A stretch of DNA of 64,000 bases, from NCBI RefSeq assembly GCF_009834515.1, contig NZ_CP019426.1, positions 2,965,501-3,029,500 on the forward strand, in the 5' to 3' direction. This DNA is from Pseudomonas sp. R84. GTDB taxonomy: Bacteria > Pseudomonadota > Gammaproteobacteria > Pseudomonadales > Pseudomonadaceae. Below the pieces are notes generated by a model. That model searched no databases. It worked only from the letters and a program-made list of their open reading frames with translations, and was not told the origin of the DNA. The translations under genes were made by a program, and so were the position numbers. This document shows, in pieces, positions 17,558 through 27,495 of this stretch (position 1 is the stretch's first letter; each line of letters starts with the position of its first letter).

Positions 17558-18661
17558 ATGATGTCATCGACCCCCTCCGTGGCCGACGGTAAAACTCAAA
17601 CCGTTGGTTTTCTGCTGTTGGACAAATTCACCCTGATGTCGCTGGCGTCCGCCGTCGAGCCATTGCGCATGGCCAATCAACTGACAGGGCGAACGCTGTA
17701 TCGCTGGCATACGTTCAGCCCCGGTGGCGCGGCGGTCTGGGCCAGCGACGGCGTGCCGATCACGCCGGATGGAGCGTGGAGCAATCCCGCTGTGGCGGAC
17801 ACGGTCATCGTCTGCGGTGGCGTCGGCATCCAGAGTTCGATTACCCGCGAGCACACGACTTGGTTACAAGCCTTGGCGCGTCAATCGAAGCGCTTGGGCG
17901 GGGTGTGCACCGGCAGTTGGGCGCTGGCCAAAGCCGGGTTGCTCGACGGCTACGAATGCAGCGTGCATTGGGAGTTTCTGGCGGCCATGCAGGAAGCTTT
18001 CCCGCGCGTCAGCGTCAGCACCAGCCTCTTTACCCTCGACCGCAACCGCTTCACCAGTTCCGGCGGCACTGCGCCGCTGGACATGATGCTGCACCTGATT
18101 GCCCGCGATCATGGCCGTGAACTGTCCGCTGCCATTTCCGAGATGTTCGTCTACGAGCGCATCCGCAACGAGCAGGATCATCAGCGCGTGCCGCTCAAGC
18201 ATGTGGTCGGTACGCATCAGCCCAAGTTGCAGGAAGTGGTGGCGTTGATGGAGGCCAATCTTGAGGAACCGATCGATCTCGATAACCTCGCCGAATACGT
18301 CGATCTGTCACGGCGACAGTTGGAGCGGCTATTTCAGAAATACCTGCAATGCACGCCGTCGCGCTACTACTTGAAGTTGCGGCTGATTCGCGCACGACAA
18401 CTGCTCAAGCAGACGTCTTTGTCGATCGTTGAGCTGGCGTATGTGTGTGGGTTCGTCTCAACGCCGCATTTCTCCAAATGCTACCGCGAGCACTTTGGCG
18501 TGCCACCGAGTGACGAGCGCTCAGGTTCCGAGATGAGTCGCAAACCGGTAATGCAGCCGTCAATGCTCAGGCCGCTGACGACGCTTGATCAGGCACGTAA
18601 TGAATCGACGTTTGCCAGTGTTCGGATGATGGAGCGTACGGATCTGGCGTCGACGGGCTGA
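17558..18661 (+). CDS. GlxA-family AraC-type transcriptional regulator
   Basis: 367 residues. A DJ-1/PfpI-like domain (about 14-190, with GGVCTGSWALAKAGLLDGYE) precedes an AraC HTH pair (LDNLAEYVDLSRRQLERLFQ and IVELAYVCGFVSTPHFSKCY). Its architecture matches ArgR/CdhR-like regulators of amino-acid and quaternary amine use, fitting the adjacent amino-acid permease. Two tandem ATGs (17558 and 17561) follow a GAGGA site at 17552; the second has the better spacing. The last 40 residues are an unconserved tail. Confidence 0.85.
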   Translation: MMSSTPSVADGKTQTVGFLLLDKFTLMSLASAVEPLRMANQLTGRTLYRWHTFSPGGAAVWASDGVPITPDGAWSNPAVADTVIVCGGVGIQSSITREHTTWLQALARQSKRLGGVCTGSWALAKAGLLDGYECSVHWEFLAAMQEAFPRVSVSTSLFTLDRNRFTSSGGTAPLDMMLHLIARDHGRELSAAISEMFVYERIRNEQDHQRVPLKHVVGTHQPKLQEVVALMEANLEEPIDLDNLAEYVDLSRRQLERLFQKYLQCTPSRYYLKLRLIRARQLLKQTSLSIVELAYVCGFVSTPHFSKCYREHFGVPPSDERSGSEMSRKPVMQPSMLRPLTTLDQARNESTFASVRMMERTDLASTG

Positions 18662-18786
18662 TCGCTCGGGACGGGTTATCACAGCAGATTCTGCATCCGT
18701 ATAGTTCTTGCTCCATCAGGTGATTGCCCATAAACCCTCCTGTTCAGGTCAATGAAGCCGGTGAGTCACCGGCACGAGGAGGGATC

Positions 18787-19200
18787 ATGGACGTCACCGC
18801 AATTCCCGAAGGTTTCGCCCCGTTTACCCGCAGCAGCCCGTTGCTGGATTTGCTTGGCCCGATCTACGCGAGGGGTAGCGGGCTGCAATTGGAGCTGGGC
18901 TTATTGACTGACTCACGCCATGCCAATGGCCGTGGCACGTTGCATGGCGGTGTCTTGGCGACGTTGGCCGATGTCGGCATGGGCTACGCCATGGCCTTTT
19001 CCAGCGACCCTCCGCAGCCATTGATCACGGCGAGCATGACTCTGGATTATCTCGGCGCCGTAAAAATGAACGAGTGGCTGGAAGTGCGTTTGGAGTACTC
19101 GAAAAAAGGCCGGCAGTTGGCGTTTGCTGCTGTCAGTTTGCATGTTGGGGAGCGTACGGTGGCGCGGGCCAGTGCGGTGTTTGCGGTGCCGGTGAGTTGA
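18787..19200 (+). CDS. PaaI-family hotdog thioesterase
   Basis: 137 residues forming a single hotdog domain with the PaaI-type motif NGRGTLHGGVLATLADVGMG (about 43-62), where the glycine-rich helix start and acidic residue form the acyl-CoA thioesterase site. The substrate is presumably an aryl- or medium acyl-CoA, not defined here. An AGGAGG ribosome site fixes the start at 18787. It is separated by about 125 bases from the AraC-type gene upstream. Confidence 0.85.
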   Translation: MDVTAIPEGFAPFTRSSPLLDLLGPIYARGSGLQLELGLLTDSRHANGRGTLHGGVLATLADVGMGYAMAFSSDPPQPLITASMTLDYLGAVKMNEWLEVRLEYSKKGRQLAFAAVSLHVGERTVARASAVFAVPVS

Positions 19201-19643
19201 AAATGTGTGTCCATCAAGAGCTGGGCCATCGATAGACTGCGTCTTGGGGAATAGTGGGTAAATATTTCCATGTCTCGGATGATTGCTTCTGGCCGATATC
19301 CGCTCACGAACGATTGCTATCGGCCAAATCCAGTCACTCAGTTGTCGATGTTTTTCCAGCGCAACGGCGTGCACTCCGAAACTCCGACCGACGCTGCTTC
19401 GGCGATGACCATCACTGAGTACTCATGATCCTGCCTGCCATCCTCGCACTGACCAACACCATTTCGCTGGCGGAATGAAAGCACTTTGAAACTCTTCTGA
19501 CGCTAAATGCATTCTTTCACTCGAAGCCCACAGAATGACGCCATCCGTACAAATGCGAACGCTGAGTGCCGCGTATTTGCCTAAGGCCCTGTCGCGTGAG
19601 TAGAATGCGATTAATTATCAATTGTGTACTTTCCGGAATTCCG
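19201..19643. other. Intergenic region upstream of the ECF sigma gene
   Basis: About 440 bases without a credible gene. It contains a 9-bp inverted repeat (19291-19299 with 19319-19327, 19-base loop) lacking a T run, and near its right end the Fur box described separately. Nothing else was recognised. Confidence 0.5.
19604..19624 (+). promoter_or_regulatory. Putative Fur box
   Basis: The AT-rich sequence aatgcgattaattatcaat, 20 bases before the sigma factor start, closely resembles pseudomonad Fur boxes such as those before fecI-like genes. It would give iron-repressed expression of the sigma/anti-sigma/receptor cassette. Judged by eye only. Confidence 0.65.
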
Positions 19644-20159
19644 ATGCGCAGCGACGAAACGCTAGGTACTGCAGATCTAGGGCTGCTCTATCGCACCCAC
19701 CACTCGTGGTTACACGGCTGGCTGATCCGACGCATTGGATGTCGCGATAACGCAGCAGATTTGGCGCAGGACACTTTCGTACGTCTGCTCAATTCCCGTC
19801 AGTCCAGCCCCTTGCGCGAGCCGCGCGCCTATTTGAGCAGCATCGCTCGCGGACTGATGATTGATCAGTATCGTCGTCGCGAACTCGAACGTGCCTACCT
19901 GGAAAGCGTTGCATTGCTGCCTCAACACGAGGTCCCCTCGGAAGAAAGCCGGCTGCTGATTCTTGATGCGCTCGAGCGCATAGACCGCATGCTCGGTCTG
20001 CTTAAACCGAGAGTTCGCCAGGCGTTTTTATTTGCCCGACTCGACGGCCTGACGTGCGCGCAAATCGCCGAAAAGCTGGGTGTTTCCCGCGCGACGGTGG
20101 AACGCGACCTGGCCACGGCCCTGCAACATTGCTATCGCTTGCGTTATGTCGAGTCGTGA
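19644..20159 (+). CDS. FecI-like ECF sigma factor
   Basis: 171 residues with ECF region 2 (DNAADLAQDTFVRLL, about 40-54) and region 4 HTH (LTCAQIAEKLGVSRATVERD, about 138-157), typical of iron-starvation sigma factors that direct RNA polymerase to TonB receptor promoters. The ATG at 19644 has a GGA-containing site; the longer frame runs through the Fur box and is unlikely. Its 3' end overlaps the anti-sigma gene by 14 bases, implying translational coupling. Confidence 0.92.
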   Translation: MRSDETLGTADLGLLYRTHHSWLHGWLIRRIGCRDNAADLAQDTFVRLLNSRQSSPLREPRAYLSSIARGLMIDQYRRRELERAYLESVALLPQHEVPSEESRLLILDALERIDRMLGLLKPRVRQAFLFARLDGLTCAQIAEKLGVSRATVERDLATALQHCYRLRYVES

Positions 20160-21126
20160 GTCGCAGGCGCTGGATCCGGCCATTGTCGAGCAGGCGATCC
20201 AATGGCTGGTGCGCCTTCGCTTCAATCCAGCCGATGAACAAACACAGCGCGCTTTTGAGCACTGGCTGCAGCAGCGCCAAGATCATGTCTTGGCGTGGCA
20301 GCGAGTGGAAACGCTTGGGGATGAACTCGCAGGCGTGCCAGCCCAACTGGCCCGACAAACCCTCAATGGCAGCAATCAAGGAATGCGCCGGCGGGAAAGC
20401 CTGAAGCTACTGGGCATATTGGCGACTGTTGGCACGGCAGCCTGGCTCGGCCGCGACTACACACCCGTTCCCGCCATGCTTGCGCAACAACGCAGCAGCA
20501 CCGGCGAGCAACGACGCTTCCAACTCGATGACGGCAGCCTTATCCAGCTCAATAGCGACAGCGCCGTCGACAGCGATTTCGACGCCCAGCGACGCCTGAT
20601 CATCCTGCGACGGGGTGAAATCATCGTGAATGTCGGTGCGGATCAACACTCGCCTCAAGCGCGACCGTTCTGGGTGCAATCACGTGACGGGATCATGCGC
20701 GCGCAGAGTTCGCGCTTTCTGGCGCGCGAACGTGACGATGGCACGCTGGTCGCGGCTCAGGATGGGTCAGTTACGGTTTTCCCCGGCTCCAGTCAAACGC
20801 CTGCGAGCCGCAGCGTCCAGGCAGGCAATCAGTTGCTGTTCACAGCAAGTGGCGCGCGAATGTTCAGGGACAACGGCCTTGATCTATGGAGCTGGGCGGA
20901 CGGGGTGATCAGTGCGCGCAATATGCGCCTCAATGATTTCATCGTGGAGTTGTCGCGTTATCGCCCCGGGGTATTGCGCTGCGCCGAAGAGGTTGCCGAT
21001 CTTCGCGTTTCCGGCACTTTCCAGCTCGCCGACAACGATCAGGTGCTGGCATTGATCGCGCAATCACTGCACTTGCACATTGATTATCGGACCCGTTATT
21101 GGGTGACCGTGACCGCTGCCACCTGA
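20146..21126 (+). CDS. FecR-family anti-sigma regulator
   Basis: 326 residues. The N-terminal cytoplasmic DUF4880-like segment (AIQWLVRLRFNPADEQTQRA) binds the sigma factor, a single membrane helix sits near residues 90-105 (LKLLGILATVGTAAWLG), and the periplasmic FecR domain follows (FQLDDGSLIQLNSDSAVD). It relays ligand occupancy of the TonB receptor to the sigma factor. Overlaps the sigma gene by 14 bases and lies 121 bases before the receptor gene. Confidence 0.92.
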   Translation: MSSRESQALDPAIVEQAIQWLVRLRFNPADEQTQRAFEHWLQQRQDHVLAWQRVETLGDELAGVPAQLARQTLNGSNQGMRRRESLKLLGILATVGTAAWLGRDYTPVPAMLAQQRSSTGEQRRFQLDDGSLIQLNSDSAVDSDFDAQRRLIILRRGEIIVNVGADQHSPQARPFWVQSRDGIMRAQSSRFLARERDDGTLVAAQDGSVTVFPGSSQTPASRSVQAGNQLLFTASGARMFRDNGLDLWSWADGVISARNMRLNDFIVELSRYRPGVLRCAEEVADLRVSGTFQLADNDQVLALIAQSLHLHIDYRTRYWVTVTAAT

Positions 21127-21247
21127 GTCCATCACAACTTTTTTGCGCTGCCTGAAAAATAATGAGGTGGTTTCGCATTCTCGTTCGACTTCTAAGGAAG
21201 GCCGGAATACAGGCCAGTCCGCCGATGTCCTTTCTTGGAGCGAGAAA

Positions 21248-23638
21248 ATGAGTTCGTCCCCGGTTTCACAGCGCCATCCATTAAATCGTGCCTTGCAAGG
21301 TGCGATGTTGGGTTTGATCGTCAGCAGCTACGCATTGCCATCGCTGGCGCAAACGTCGGGCGCTGACCACAGCAATCAAGTCAAGCAGTGGAACATCGCT
21401 GCCGGCCCACTGGCGCCAGCGCTTGATCGCTTTGCGCGTGAGGCTGGCGTCAGTCTTTCCTTCGACGCGTCGACTGTTGCGAACCGCACCACCGCTGGCG
21501 TGAATGGCTCGCTCGATACCTCGGCAGCGCTGTCATCGTTGCTGCAGGGGAGCGAATTGCAGATCGAACAGCAAGGCCCGAACGCCTACCTGTTGGTCCC
21601 TCAAGCCAAGACCGCCGGCCCGCTGGAACTCGACGCAACGGACGTCGAGGACTACCGCCTTGCACCCCTCATCATCAATGCCAAGGTCAGGGTCAGTGCC
21701 GACGACGACGCCAACTCGGTGGTCGCCAAGGAGCTCTGGGTTGGCGGCAAGGTGGCAACCAGCATTCTCAATACCCCGGCATCGGTATCGGTTGTTACCA
21801 ACAAGGAAATGGAACAACGTAGCGTCAGTACCACGGAAGAGGCGCTGCAATACACGCCGGGCGTGATCACGGACTTCTATGGGACGGATGACCGCAACGA
21901 CTATTTCCAGATCCGCGGCTTCCAGGCCACCACTTACCGTGACGGCTTGACCCTGAGTTCGATGCGCGGCGTACGCGAAGATCCATTCGCTTACGAGCGT
22001 ATCGAAATTCTGCGTGGCGCCAACTCCACGCTGTTTGGCCCCGCGGACCCGGGCGGCTCGGTGAATTTCGTGACCAAACAGCCGCGCTTCGAGCAGTTTG
22101 GCCAAGGCTATGTGACCTACGGTTCGTTTGACCATGTCGAGACGGGCATCGATGTCGGGGATGCGCTGAACGACGAGAAAACCCTGGCTGGCCGCTTTAC
22201 TGCCAAAGGCCAAAACAGCGACCGCGAATACGACCACTCTCAGGACGACAACCAGTTGTTCATGGGGGGGCTCACCTGGGCACCGACGGATTACACGTCG
22301 GCGACGATGATTCTGGACTACCTGAAAACCGAAAGTTCGCCAAACAGTGGTGGCTATCCGCTGGACAAGGAATACGACCGCAGCAAGTTTTATGGCGAGC
22401 CCAGCTACAACTTTCACGATGTCGAGCGCACCAGCCTCAGCGGCAACGTCACCCATGACTTCGACAACGGCTTCGTACTGCGCAGCAATCTGCGCTACAG
22501 CAAGTTGACCGATGATTTTGGCTACGTATATCTGAGCGACAGCGCTGCACGGGTCGGTACCACCGTTGACCGCTATCAGTTTGGAACGGACACCGAAGCC
22601 GACCAGTTCAACGGCAATCTGATGCTGCAATACGATGCCCGCTTCGAGAACATCGACAGCAGCAGCCTGGTGGGCGTGGAGTACCTCGATTCGACCACCA
22701 AGGAAAGCTCGGTCTACGCTCCGACGACCTCGATTGACATTGCCAACCCCGTGTTTACTGGCGTTTCACGCTCAATCGCGCCGTATGCCGTGAACAAGCG
22801 AGACGCGACCACCAAGGCCGTATTCCTGCAGCAAAACCTGTCGTTCTACGAGCGTTTCATCGTCACCGGCGGTGTGCGCAACGACTCGATGGACCTGACC
22901 AGCAAAGGTCTGGAGTCCACGGAGAAAGACACCTTCTCCGAAACCTCCTACCGAGGTGCGTTGACCTATATCGTCAACGATGAAGTGTCCACCTATGTGA
23001 GCATGGTCGAATCCGTCTCGCCGCCGCAGGTTGGCGTCACACCGCAGACGGGCAGGCAGTACGAGATAGGCGTGAAGTATGCGCCGATGGGGATGGACGC
23101 ACTGTTCTCCGCAGCCGTTTATGACCTGACCCAGGAAAACGTCACCATCGCCGTGGTGCTGCCGAGCGGCATTATTGAGCAACAGACAGTGGGCGAGTCG
23201 CGGGCGCGTGGCCTCGACCTGGAGGCCAAGGCGCAGGTGACGCAGAACCTCAGCCTGATCGGTGGTTACTCCTATATGGAGTCCGAGGTACAGCGCGGTT
23301 CGTTGTACGACGGCAGCTCCCTGAAGGGTAATGAATTCGCCACCGCACCCAAGCACTCAGCTTCGCTTTGGAGTTATTACGACGTGCCTGCCACTGATGT
23401 CAGCGTTGGCTTGGGTGCGCGCTACGTCGGCTCTTACTACTTCGATGCCGCCAACTCCGGCAAAAGCGATGGCACCACGCTGTTCGACGCCGCGTTCAAC
23501 TACAAGATCGCCAAGGGCACCGACCTTGCGGTGAACCTCAGCAACCTGCTGGATGAGCAGCACGTGGTCGGTTCCGGCACCGCCAACTTCTACAACCCGG
23601 GTCGCGAGATTACCGCCAAAGTGAGTTACAAGTGGTAA
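21248..23638 (+). CDS. TonB-dependent siderophore receptor with signalling domain
   Basis: 796 residues. A signal peptide ends at about ALPSLAQT; then an STN signalling domain (WNIAAGPLAPALDRFAREAG to about residue 115), a plug (TEEALQYTPGVITDFYGTDD, VLRGANSTLFGPADPGGSVN-like region) and a 22-strand barrel ending in the usual aromatic KVSYKW. The STN domain contacts FecR, so this is a cell-surface signalling receptor. The overall form fits ferrichrome/hydroxamate-type receptors, but the siderophore is not identified. GGAGCGAG precedes the ATG at 21248. A terminator follows. Confidence 0.92.
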   Translation: MSSSPVSQRHPLNRALQGAMLGLIVSSYALPSLAQTSGADHSNQVKQWNIAAGPLAPALDRFAREAGVSLSFDASTVANRTTAGVNGSLDTSAALSSLLQGSELQIEQQGPNAYLLVPQAKTAGPLELDATDVEDYRLAPLIINAKVRVSADDDANSVVAKELWVGGKVATSILNTPASVSVVTNKEMEQRSVSTTEEALQYTPGVITDFYGTDDRNDYFQIRGFQATTYRDGLTLSSMRGVREDPFAYERIEILRGANSTLFGPADPGGSVNFVTKQPRFEQFGQGYVTYGSFDHVETGIDVGDALNDEKTLAGRFTAKGQNSDREYDHSQDDNQLFMGGLTWAPTDYTSATMILDYLKTESSPNSGGYPLDKEYDRSKFYGEPSYNFHDVERTSLSGNVTHDFDNGFVLRSNLRYSKLTDDFGYVYLSDSAARVGTTVDRYQFGTDTEADQFNGNLMLQYDARFENIDSSSLVGVEYLDSTTKESSVYAPTTSIDIANPVFTGVSRSIAPYAVNKRDATTKAVFLQQNLSFYERFIVTGGVRNDSMDLTSKGLESTEKDTFSETSYRGALTYIVNDEVSTYVSMVESVSPPQVGVTPQTGRQYEIGVKYAPMGMDALFSAAVYDLTQENVTIAVVLPSGIIEQQTVGESRARGLDLEAKAQVTQNLSLIGGYSYMESEVQRGSLYDGSSLKGNEFATAPKHSASLWSYYDVPATDVSVGLGARYVGSYYFDAANSGKSDGTTLFDAAFNYKIAKGTDLAVNLSNLLDEQHVVGSGTANFYNPGREITAKVSYKW

Positions 23639-23672
23639 GCAGACGTGTAGACCTTTTTCCCAGATAGGAAGC

Positions 23673-23696
23673 GGTGCCCGCTTTACTGCGGGCACC
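23673..23696. terminator. Terminator-like hairpin after the TonB receptor
   Basis: A perfect 9-bp stem (ggtgcccgc and complement) with a 6-base loop lies 35 bases after the receptor stop and before the convergent ABC transporter. No T run on the plus side. Confidence 0.6.
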
Positions 23697-23768
23697 GTCA
23701 ACCTGGCCAACATCTGTGAGATGAAAAGCAAGGGTATTCGATTTTCATTCCCAACCAGCCCCACACCC

Positions 23769-25628
23769 TCAAGCCTGATCCATCGCCGCCGCCACGCCCT
23801 GATCCTCACCCAGAAACCCACCACTCTGATGCTGCCAGAGCCGTGCATAAATGCCGTTTCTGTTGAGCAATTCAGTGTGCGTCCCCTGTTCGATAATCCG
23901 TCCCTCGTCCATGACAATCAGTCGATCCATCGCCGCAATCGTCGACAGCCGATGGGCGATGGCGATCACGGTTTTGCCCTGCATCATTTCATCGAGACTT
24001 TCCTGAATGGCCACTTCGACTTCCGAGTCCAGCGCACTGGTGGCTTCGTCGAGCAGCAGGATTGGCGCGTTCTTCAACATCACCCGGGCAATGGCGATGC
24101 GTTGGCGCTGGCCGCCGGAGAGCTTGATGCCGCGCTCACCGACCAGGGTGTCGTAGCCGCTGTGGCCTTGCTTGTCGCTGAGTTGGCTGATGAAACCGTC
24201 GGCTTGTGCATTGGCGGCGGCGCGGCGGATGTCTTCGTCGGTGGCGTCCGGGCGGCCGTAGGCGATGTTGTCGCGTATCGAGCGGTGCAGCAGCGACGTG
24301 TCCTGGGTGACCATGCCGATCGCGCTGCGCAGACTGTCTTGCGTCACGTGCGCGATGTTTTGCCCGTCGATACGGATCTCACCGCTGTCGACATCGTAAA
24401 AGCGCAGTAGCAGATTGATCAAAGTCGATTTGCCCGCGCCGGAACGGCCGACCAGACCGATCTTTTCGCCGGGGCGAATGTGCAGGCTCAAGTTGTCGAG
24501 GACCTGGCGTTCGCCGTTGTAGTTGAAATTCACCTTGTCAAAAGACACCGCGCCGCCAGCCGGCACCAACACAGTGGCGTTCGGCGCGTCCTGCACTTTG
24601 GGACCACGGGTGAGGGTGGCCATGCCGTCCTGCACGGTGCCGATGTTTTCGAACAGCGACGTCATCTGCCACATGATCCAGTGCGACATGCCGTTGATGC
24701 GCAACGCCATGGCGGTAATCGCCGCCACCGCGCCGGTGCCGACCTGGCCAAGATGCCACAGCCACAGGGCATAGCCGCCGGCACCGATAATCAGCCCGAC
24801 CACCAGTGCCTGGTTGACGATTTCGAACTGGCTGACCAGACGCATCTGGCGAAAACCAGTGAGCTTGAAATCCTCCATGGCGGCGCGTGCGAAGTGCGCT
24901 TCACGCTTGGAGTGCGAGAACAGTTTCACCGTGGTGATGTTGGTGTAGGCGTCGGCAATGCGCCCGGTCATCGATGATCGAGCATCGGCCTGTTCCTGGC
25001 CGACCTTCCCCAAGCGCGGCACAAAATAAACCATGGCCAGCCCGAATAATGCGAGCCAGGCAATGAACGGCAGCATGAGTTTCAGGGCGAAGCCGCCAGC
25101 CAGGGCGATGATCGCAATGAAGTAAACGCCAATGCCCGGTGCGATTTCGATCAGCGTGAACAAGACTTCGCGCACGGCCAGCGCGGTCTGCATGACCTTG
25201 GTCGTGACCCGCCCGGAGAACTCATCGGAGAAGAACGAAAGGCTTTGCCGCAGCATCAGTCGATGGAAGTCCCAGCGCAGCCGCAACGGTAAATTGATCG
25301 CCAGGATCTGGTGCTGAACCATGGTGCGCAGCGCCACCAGCCCGATGCTGATAAACAACACAATGCCGATGCCCCACAGCACGCGACTTTCCTGCGCGTT
25401 GACACCGCCGCCGGCCTGCCACGTCGAGAGCAGATCGACGACCTGGCCGAGAAAGGAAAACAGCCAGGCTTCGTAGATTGAAACACCGGCACTGAGCAGC
25501 GCCAGCGCGAGGATATAACCGCGTGCGCCGCGCGTGCAGGCCCACAGGAACCGCATCAGGCCGACGGGCGGAGGTGGTGCTTCGTCGGGAGGGAATGGGT
25601 CGAGCCGTTGTTCAAACACGCGCAGCAT
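23769..25628 (-). CDS. ABC exporter (fused permease-ATPase)
   Basis: 619 residues. The membrane domain has six helices (about 40-340), followed by an ATPase domain with Walker A GRSGAGKST, the signature LSGGQRQR and Walker B ILLLDEATSALDSE, plus the H-loop AHRLSTI. It is an MsbA/multidrug-type half-transporter that works as a dimer at the inner membrane; the substrate is unknown. A GGAG site five bases before the ATG at 25628 supports this start over longer options. Confidence 0.9.
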   Translation of the reverse strand: MLRVFEQRLDPFPPDEAPPPPVGLMRFLWACTRGARGYILALALLSAGVSIYEAWLFSFLGQVVDLLSTWQAGGGVNAQESRVLWGIGIVLFISIGLVALRTMVQHQILAINLPLRLRWDFHRLMLRQSLSFFSDEFSGRVTTKVMQTALAVREVLFTLIEIAPGIGVYFIAIIALAGGFALKLMLPFIAWLALFGLAMVYFVPRLGKVGQEQADARSSMTGRIADAYTNITTVKLFSHSKREAHFARAAMEDFKLTGFRQMRLVSQFEIVNQALVVGLIIGAGGYALWLWHLGQVGTGAVAAITAMALRINGMSHWIMWQMTSLFENIGTVQDGMATLTRGPKVQDAPNATVLVPAGGAVSFDKVNFNYNGERQVLDNLSLHIRPGEKIGLVGRSGAGKSTLINLLLRFYDVDSGEIRIDGQNIAHVTQDSLRSAIGMVTQDTSLLHRSIRDNIAYGRPDATDEDIRRAAANAQADGFISQLSDKQGHSGYDTLVGERGIKLSGGQRQRIAIARVMLKNAPILLLDEATSALDSEVEVAIQESLDEMMQGKTVIAIAHRLSTIAAMDRLIVMDEGRIIEQGTHTELLNRNGIYARLWQHQSGGFLGEDQGVAAAMDQA

Positions 25629-25863
25629 TGTGGTCTCCGAAATCATCAGGGTTAGGGGATTCTGCCATTGAATGACGGACTTGAGGGTTTGCATGTCACT
25701 GACTTGTCCCCACCAAGTGTCATTGCCAGGGATCACTGCGGTGCAGCACACCACGGATTTCGGGGGCATGCCGATCAGCTAAGCTGTCTGCTCAAACGAC
25801 TTGAGCAGCGCACGATGCAGCGAACAAATCCGGTTTCATGTTGGGAGTCGATGGGCAAAGGAA

Positions 25864-26058
25864 ATGTTTAATTTCTTTTTGACGTTGCTGTTCGTGCTGA
25901 TCCCCACGGCGTCGCTGTCACTCGACAGTTATCTTCGCTACCGGGTGGCAAAGAGCAAACCGGTGAGCAAGGCGTGGAAGGCTTGCAATCATGTTCTTTC
26001 AATCATGCTGATCATGCAGTTGCTGGGTTTGGCGCTGTACTTCTTTTACCTCGCCTAA
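25864..26058 (+). CDS. Small two-helix membrane protein
   Basis: 64 residues from an ATG with AAAGGAA upstream. Two hydrophobic helices (FFLTLLFVLIPTASLSL at about 3-20 and LSIMLIMQLLGLALYFFYLA at the C-terminus) flank a short basic loop. It is predicted to sit in the inner membrane with the loop in the cytoplasm. Family and function not recognised. It lies between the divergent ABC gene and the convergent esterase. Confidence 0.6.
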   Translation: MFNFFLTLLFVLIPTASLSLDSYLRYRVAKSKPVSKAWKACNHVLSIMLIMQLLGLALYFFYLA

Positions 26059-26068
26059 GCCTCAACGT

Positions 26069-27055
26069 TTACGCCAGTTCGTCAGGCACCTTAACGGCCT
26101 CGACACGCGCCGAAATCCACTTCCGACTGTAGGCCAGTACGCCTTGAGCGATGGCCGTGGGAAAGTGGATAAAACCGTGGGGCGAGGAGGGCAGCAGGTA
26201 CATCTCGACCGGCGCCGATTGCGCCCAGCGCCTGGCGATGTCGAGGGTGTCGTCGCGCAGTGGATCGAGTTCGCCGGCAAACAGCAGCGCCCGTGGGAAG
26301 CCGCTGAAGTCGCCGTACAGCGGAGAGAGTGGTGGCTGACGGCGCTGCTCGTCAGTCAACTCGGGTGTGAGCAGACGTAGCGCCTCGACCATGCCGGGGC
26401 CGTCCAGCACCAGGGTGTCCGCCGGCGCGTTGCGTACGCTTGGCGTTCCGGTGAGGTCGTAGACACCGTAATACAGCAGTGCGCCGCGGATGCGTTGCAG
26501 TAAATCGGGCCATTGTTTCAGCGCCAGCAAGGTCGCAGCCGCCAGATGACCGCCCGCCGATTCACCGACCACTACAACAGGCAGACCGGCAAATTCGGCA
26601 TCACTCAATACTCCGCGCGTAGCGTTGAGGCAGTCTTGCAGCAGACCTTCAATTGGCGTTGAAACCGCTAATCGATAGTCGACCGAAACCACCGTCACTT
26701 CGCAGGTATTGACGATGGCCGCGTTGAAGTTATCGTCCATCTGCGCATTGCCGATCACCCAGCCGCCGCCGTGAAAATCCAGCACCACGCCTTTCGCCGG
26801 GCCCTTGGGGCGGATGATCCGCACGGGCACTTTACCGATCAGTTGGCGCTCAGCAGTCAGGCCAAATTTGCGCAACACGCCGGAGCCGCCGATCTGGCTG
26901 ACACGCAACAGCGCTTGAATCAAGCGTGGCGTCAGGCGGTTGCGGATCTTGAAACGCGGCAGCCAGGCGAGTTTGCGGTTGAAGGCGCGCACCTGCGCCA
27001 ATTCACGCTCGCCCTGCGGCCACGGCGCTTCACTACCCCAATTGGCATCGGTCAT
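26069..27055 (-). CDS. Alpha/beta hydrolase (hormone-sensitive lipase type esterase)
   Basis: 328 residues with the oxyanion motif HGGGWVIG, the nucleophile elbow GESAGGHLA, the acid in GELDPLRDD and the histidine in SPHGFIHFP, a complete catalytic set of the HSL/carboxylesterase family (alpha/beta hydrolase fold 3). The substrate is probably a short acyl ester. The ATG overlaps the stop of the TspO gene in a TGATG arrangement, so translation is coupled. Confidence 0.88.
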   Translation of the reverse strand: MTDANWGSEAPWPQGERELAQVRAFNRKLAWLPRFKIRNRLTPRLIQALLRVSQIGGSGVLRKFGLTAERQLIGKVPVRIIRPKGPAKGVVLDFHGGGWVIGNAQMDDNFNAAIVNTCEVTVVSVDYRLAVSTPIEGLLQDCLNATRGVLSDAEFAGLPVVVVGESAGGHLAAATLLALKQWPDLLQRIRGALLYYGVYDLTGTPSVRNAPADTLVLDGPGMVEALRLLTPELTDEQRRQPPLSPLYGDFSGFPRALLFAGELDPLRDDTLDIARRWAQSAPVEMYLLPSSPHGFIHFPTAIAQGVLAYSRKWISARVEAVKVPDELA

Positions 27056-27495
27056 CAGCGGTTCTTGATCAGAATGGAAAAATTCAACGCAGCGGCAACG
27101 CACAGCCACGCCAGATAGGGAAACAGGATCAAGCCAGTGATCAAATCCAGTTGTATCGCCAGCACCACCATCGCCGCGACCACCAGCCACAACACGGTGA
27201 GAATCACCATCGCCGCCAGCACCTGATGCGCGCCGAAGAACACCGGCGTCCACAGTGTGTTCAACGCAATCTGCGCTGCCCATAACGCCAGCACAGTCTG
27301 GCTGCCGGGGATCAGGCTCAAGCGATAACCGGCCCACGCCAGCAGTAGATAGATAATCGTCCAGGCCACCGGGAACGCCCAGTTAGGCGGGGTGAACCCG
27401 GGTTTGTTCAGCCCTTCGTACCACGGCCCCGGCTTGAACATGACACCAGTGGTTGCCGCTGCTGCGCAGGCCAGAAGAAAAATGAAGAAGGTCAT
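27055..27495 (-). CDS. tspO: TspO/MBR-family membrane protein
   Basis: 146 residues with five membrane helices and the TspO-type motifs KPGPWYEGLNKPGFTPPNW, VAWTIIYLLLAWAGYRL and ALNTLWTPVFFG. TspO proteins bind porphyrins and regulate tetrapyrrole-related responses in bacterial membranes. First gene of a two-gene unit with the esterase at 26069. Confidence 0.92.
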   Translation of the reverse strand: MTFFIFLLACAAAATTGVMFKPGPWYEGLNKPGFTPPNWAFPVAWTIIYLLLAWAGYRLSLIPGSQTVLALWAAQIALNTLWTPVFFGAHQVLAAMVILTVLWLVVAAMVVLAIQLDLITGLILFPYLAWLCVAAALNFSILIKNR

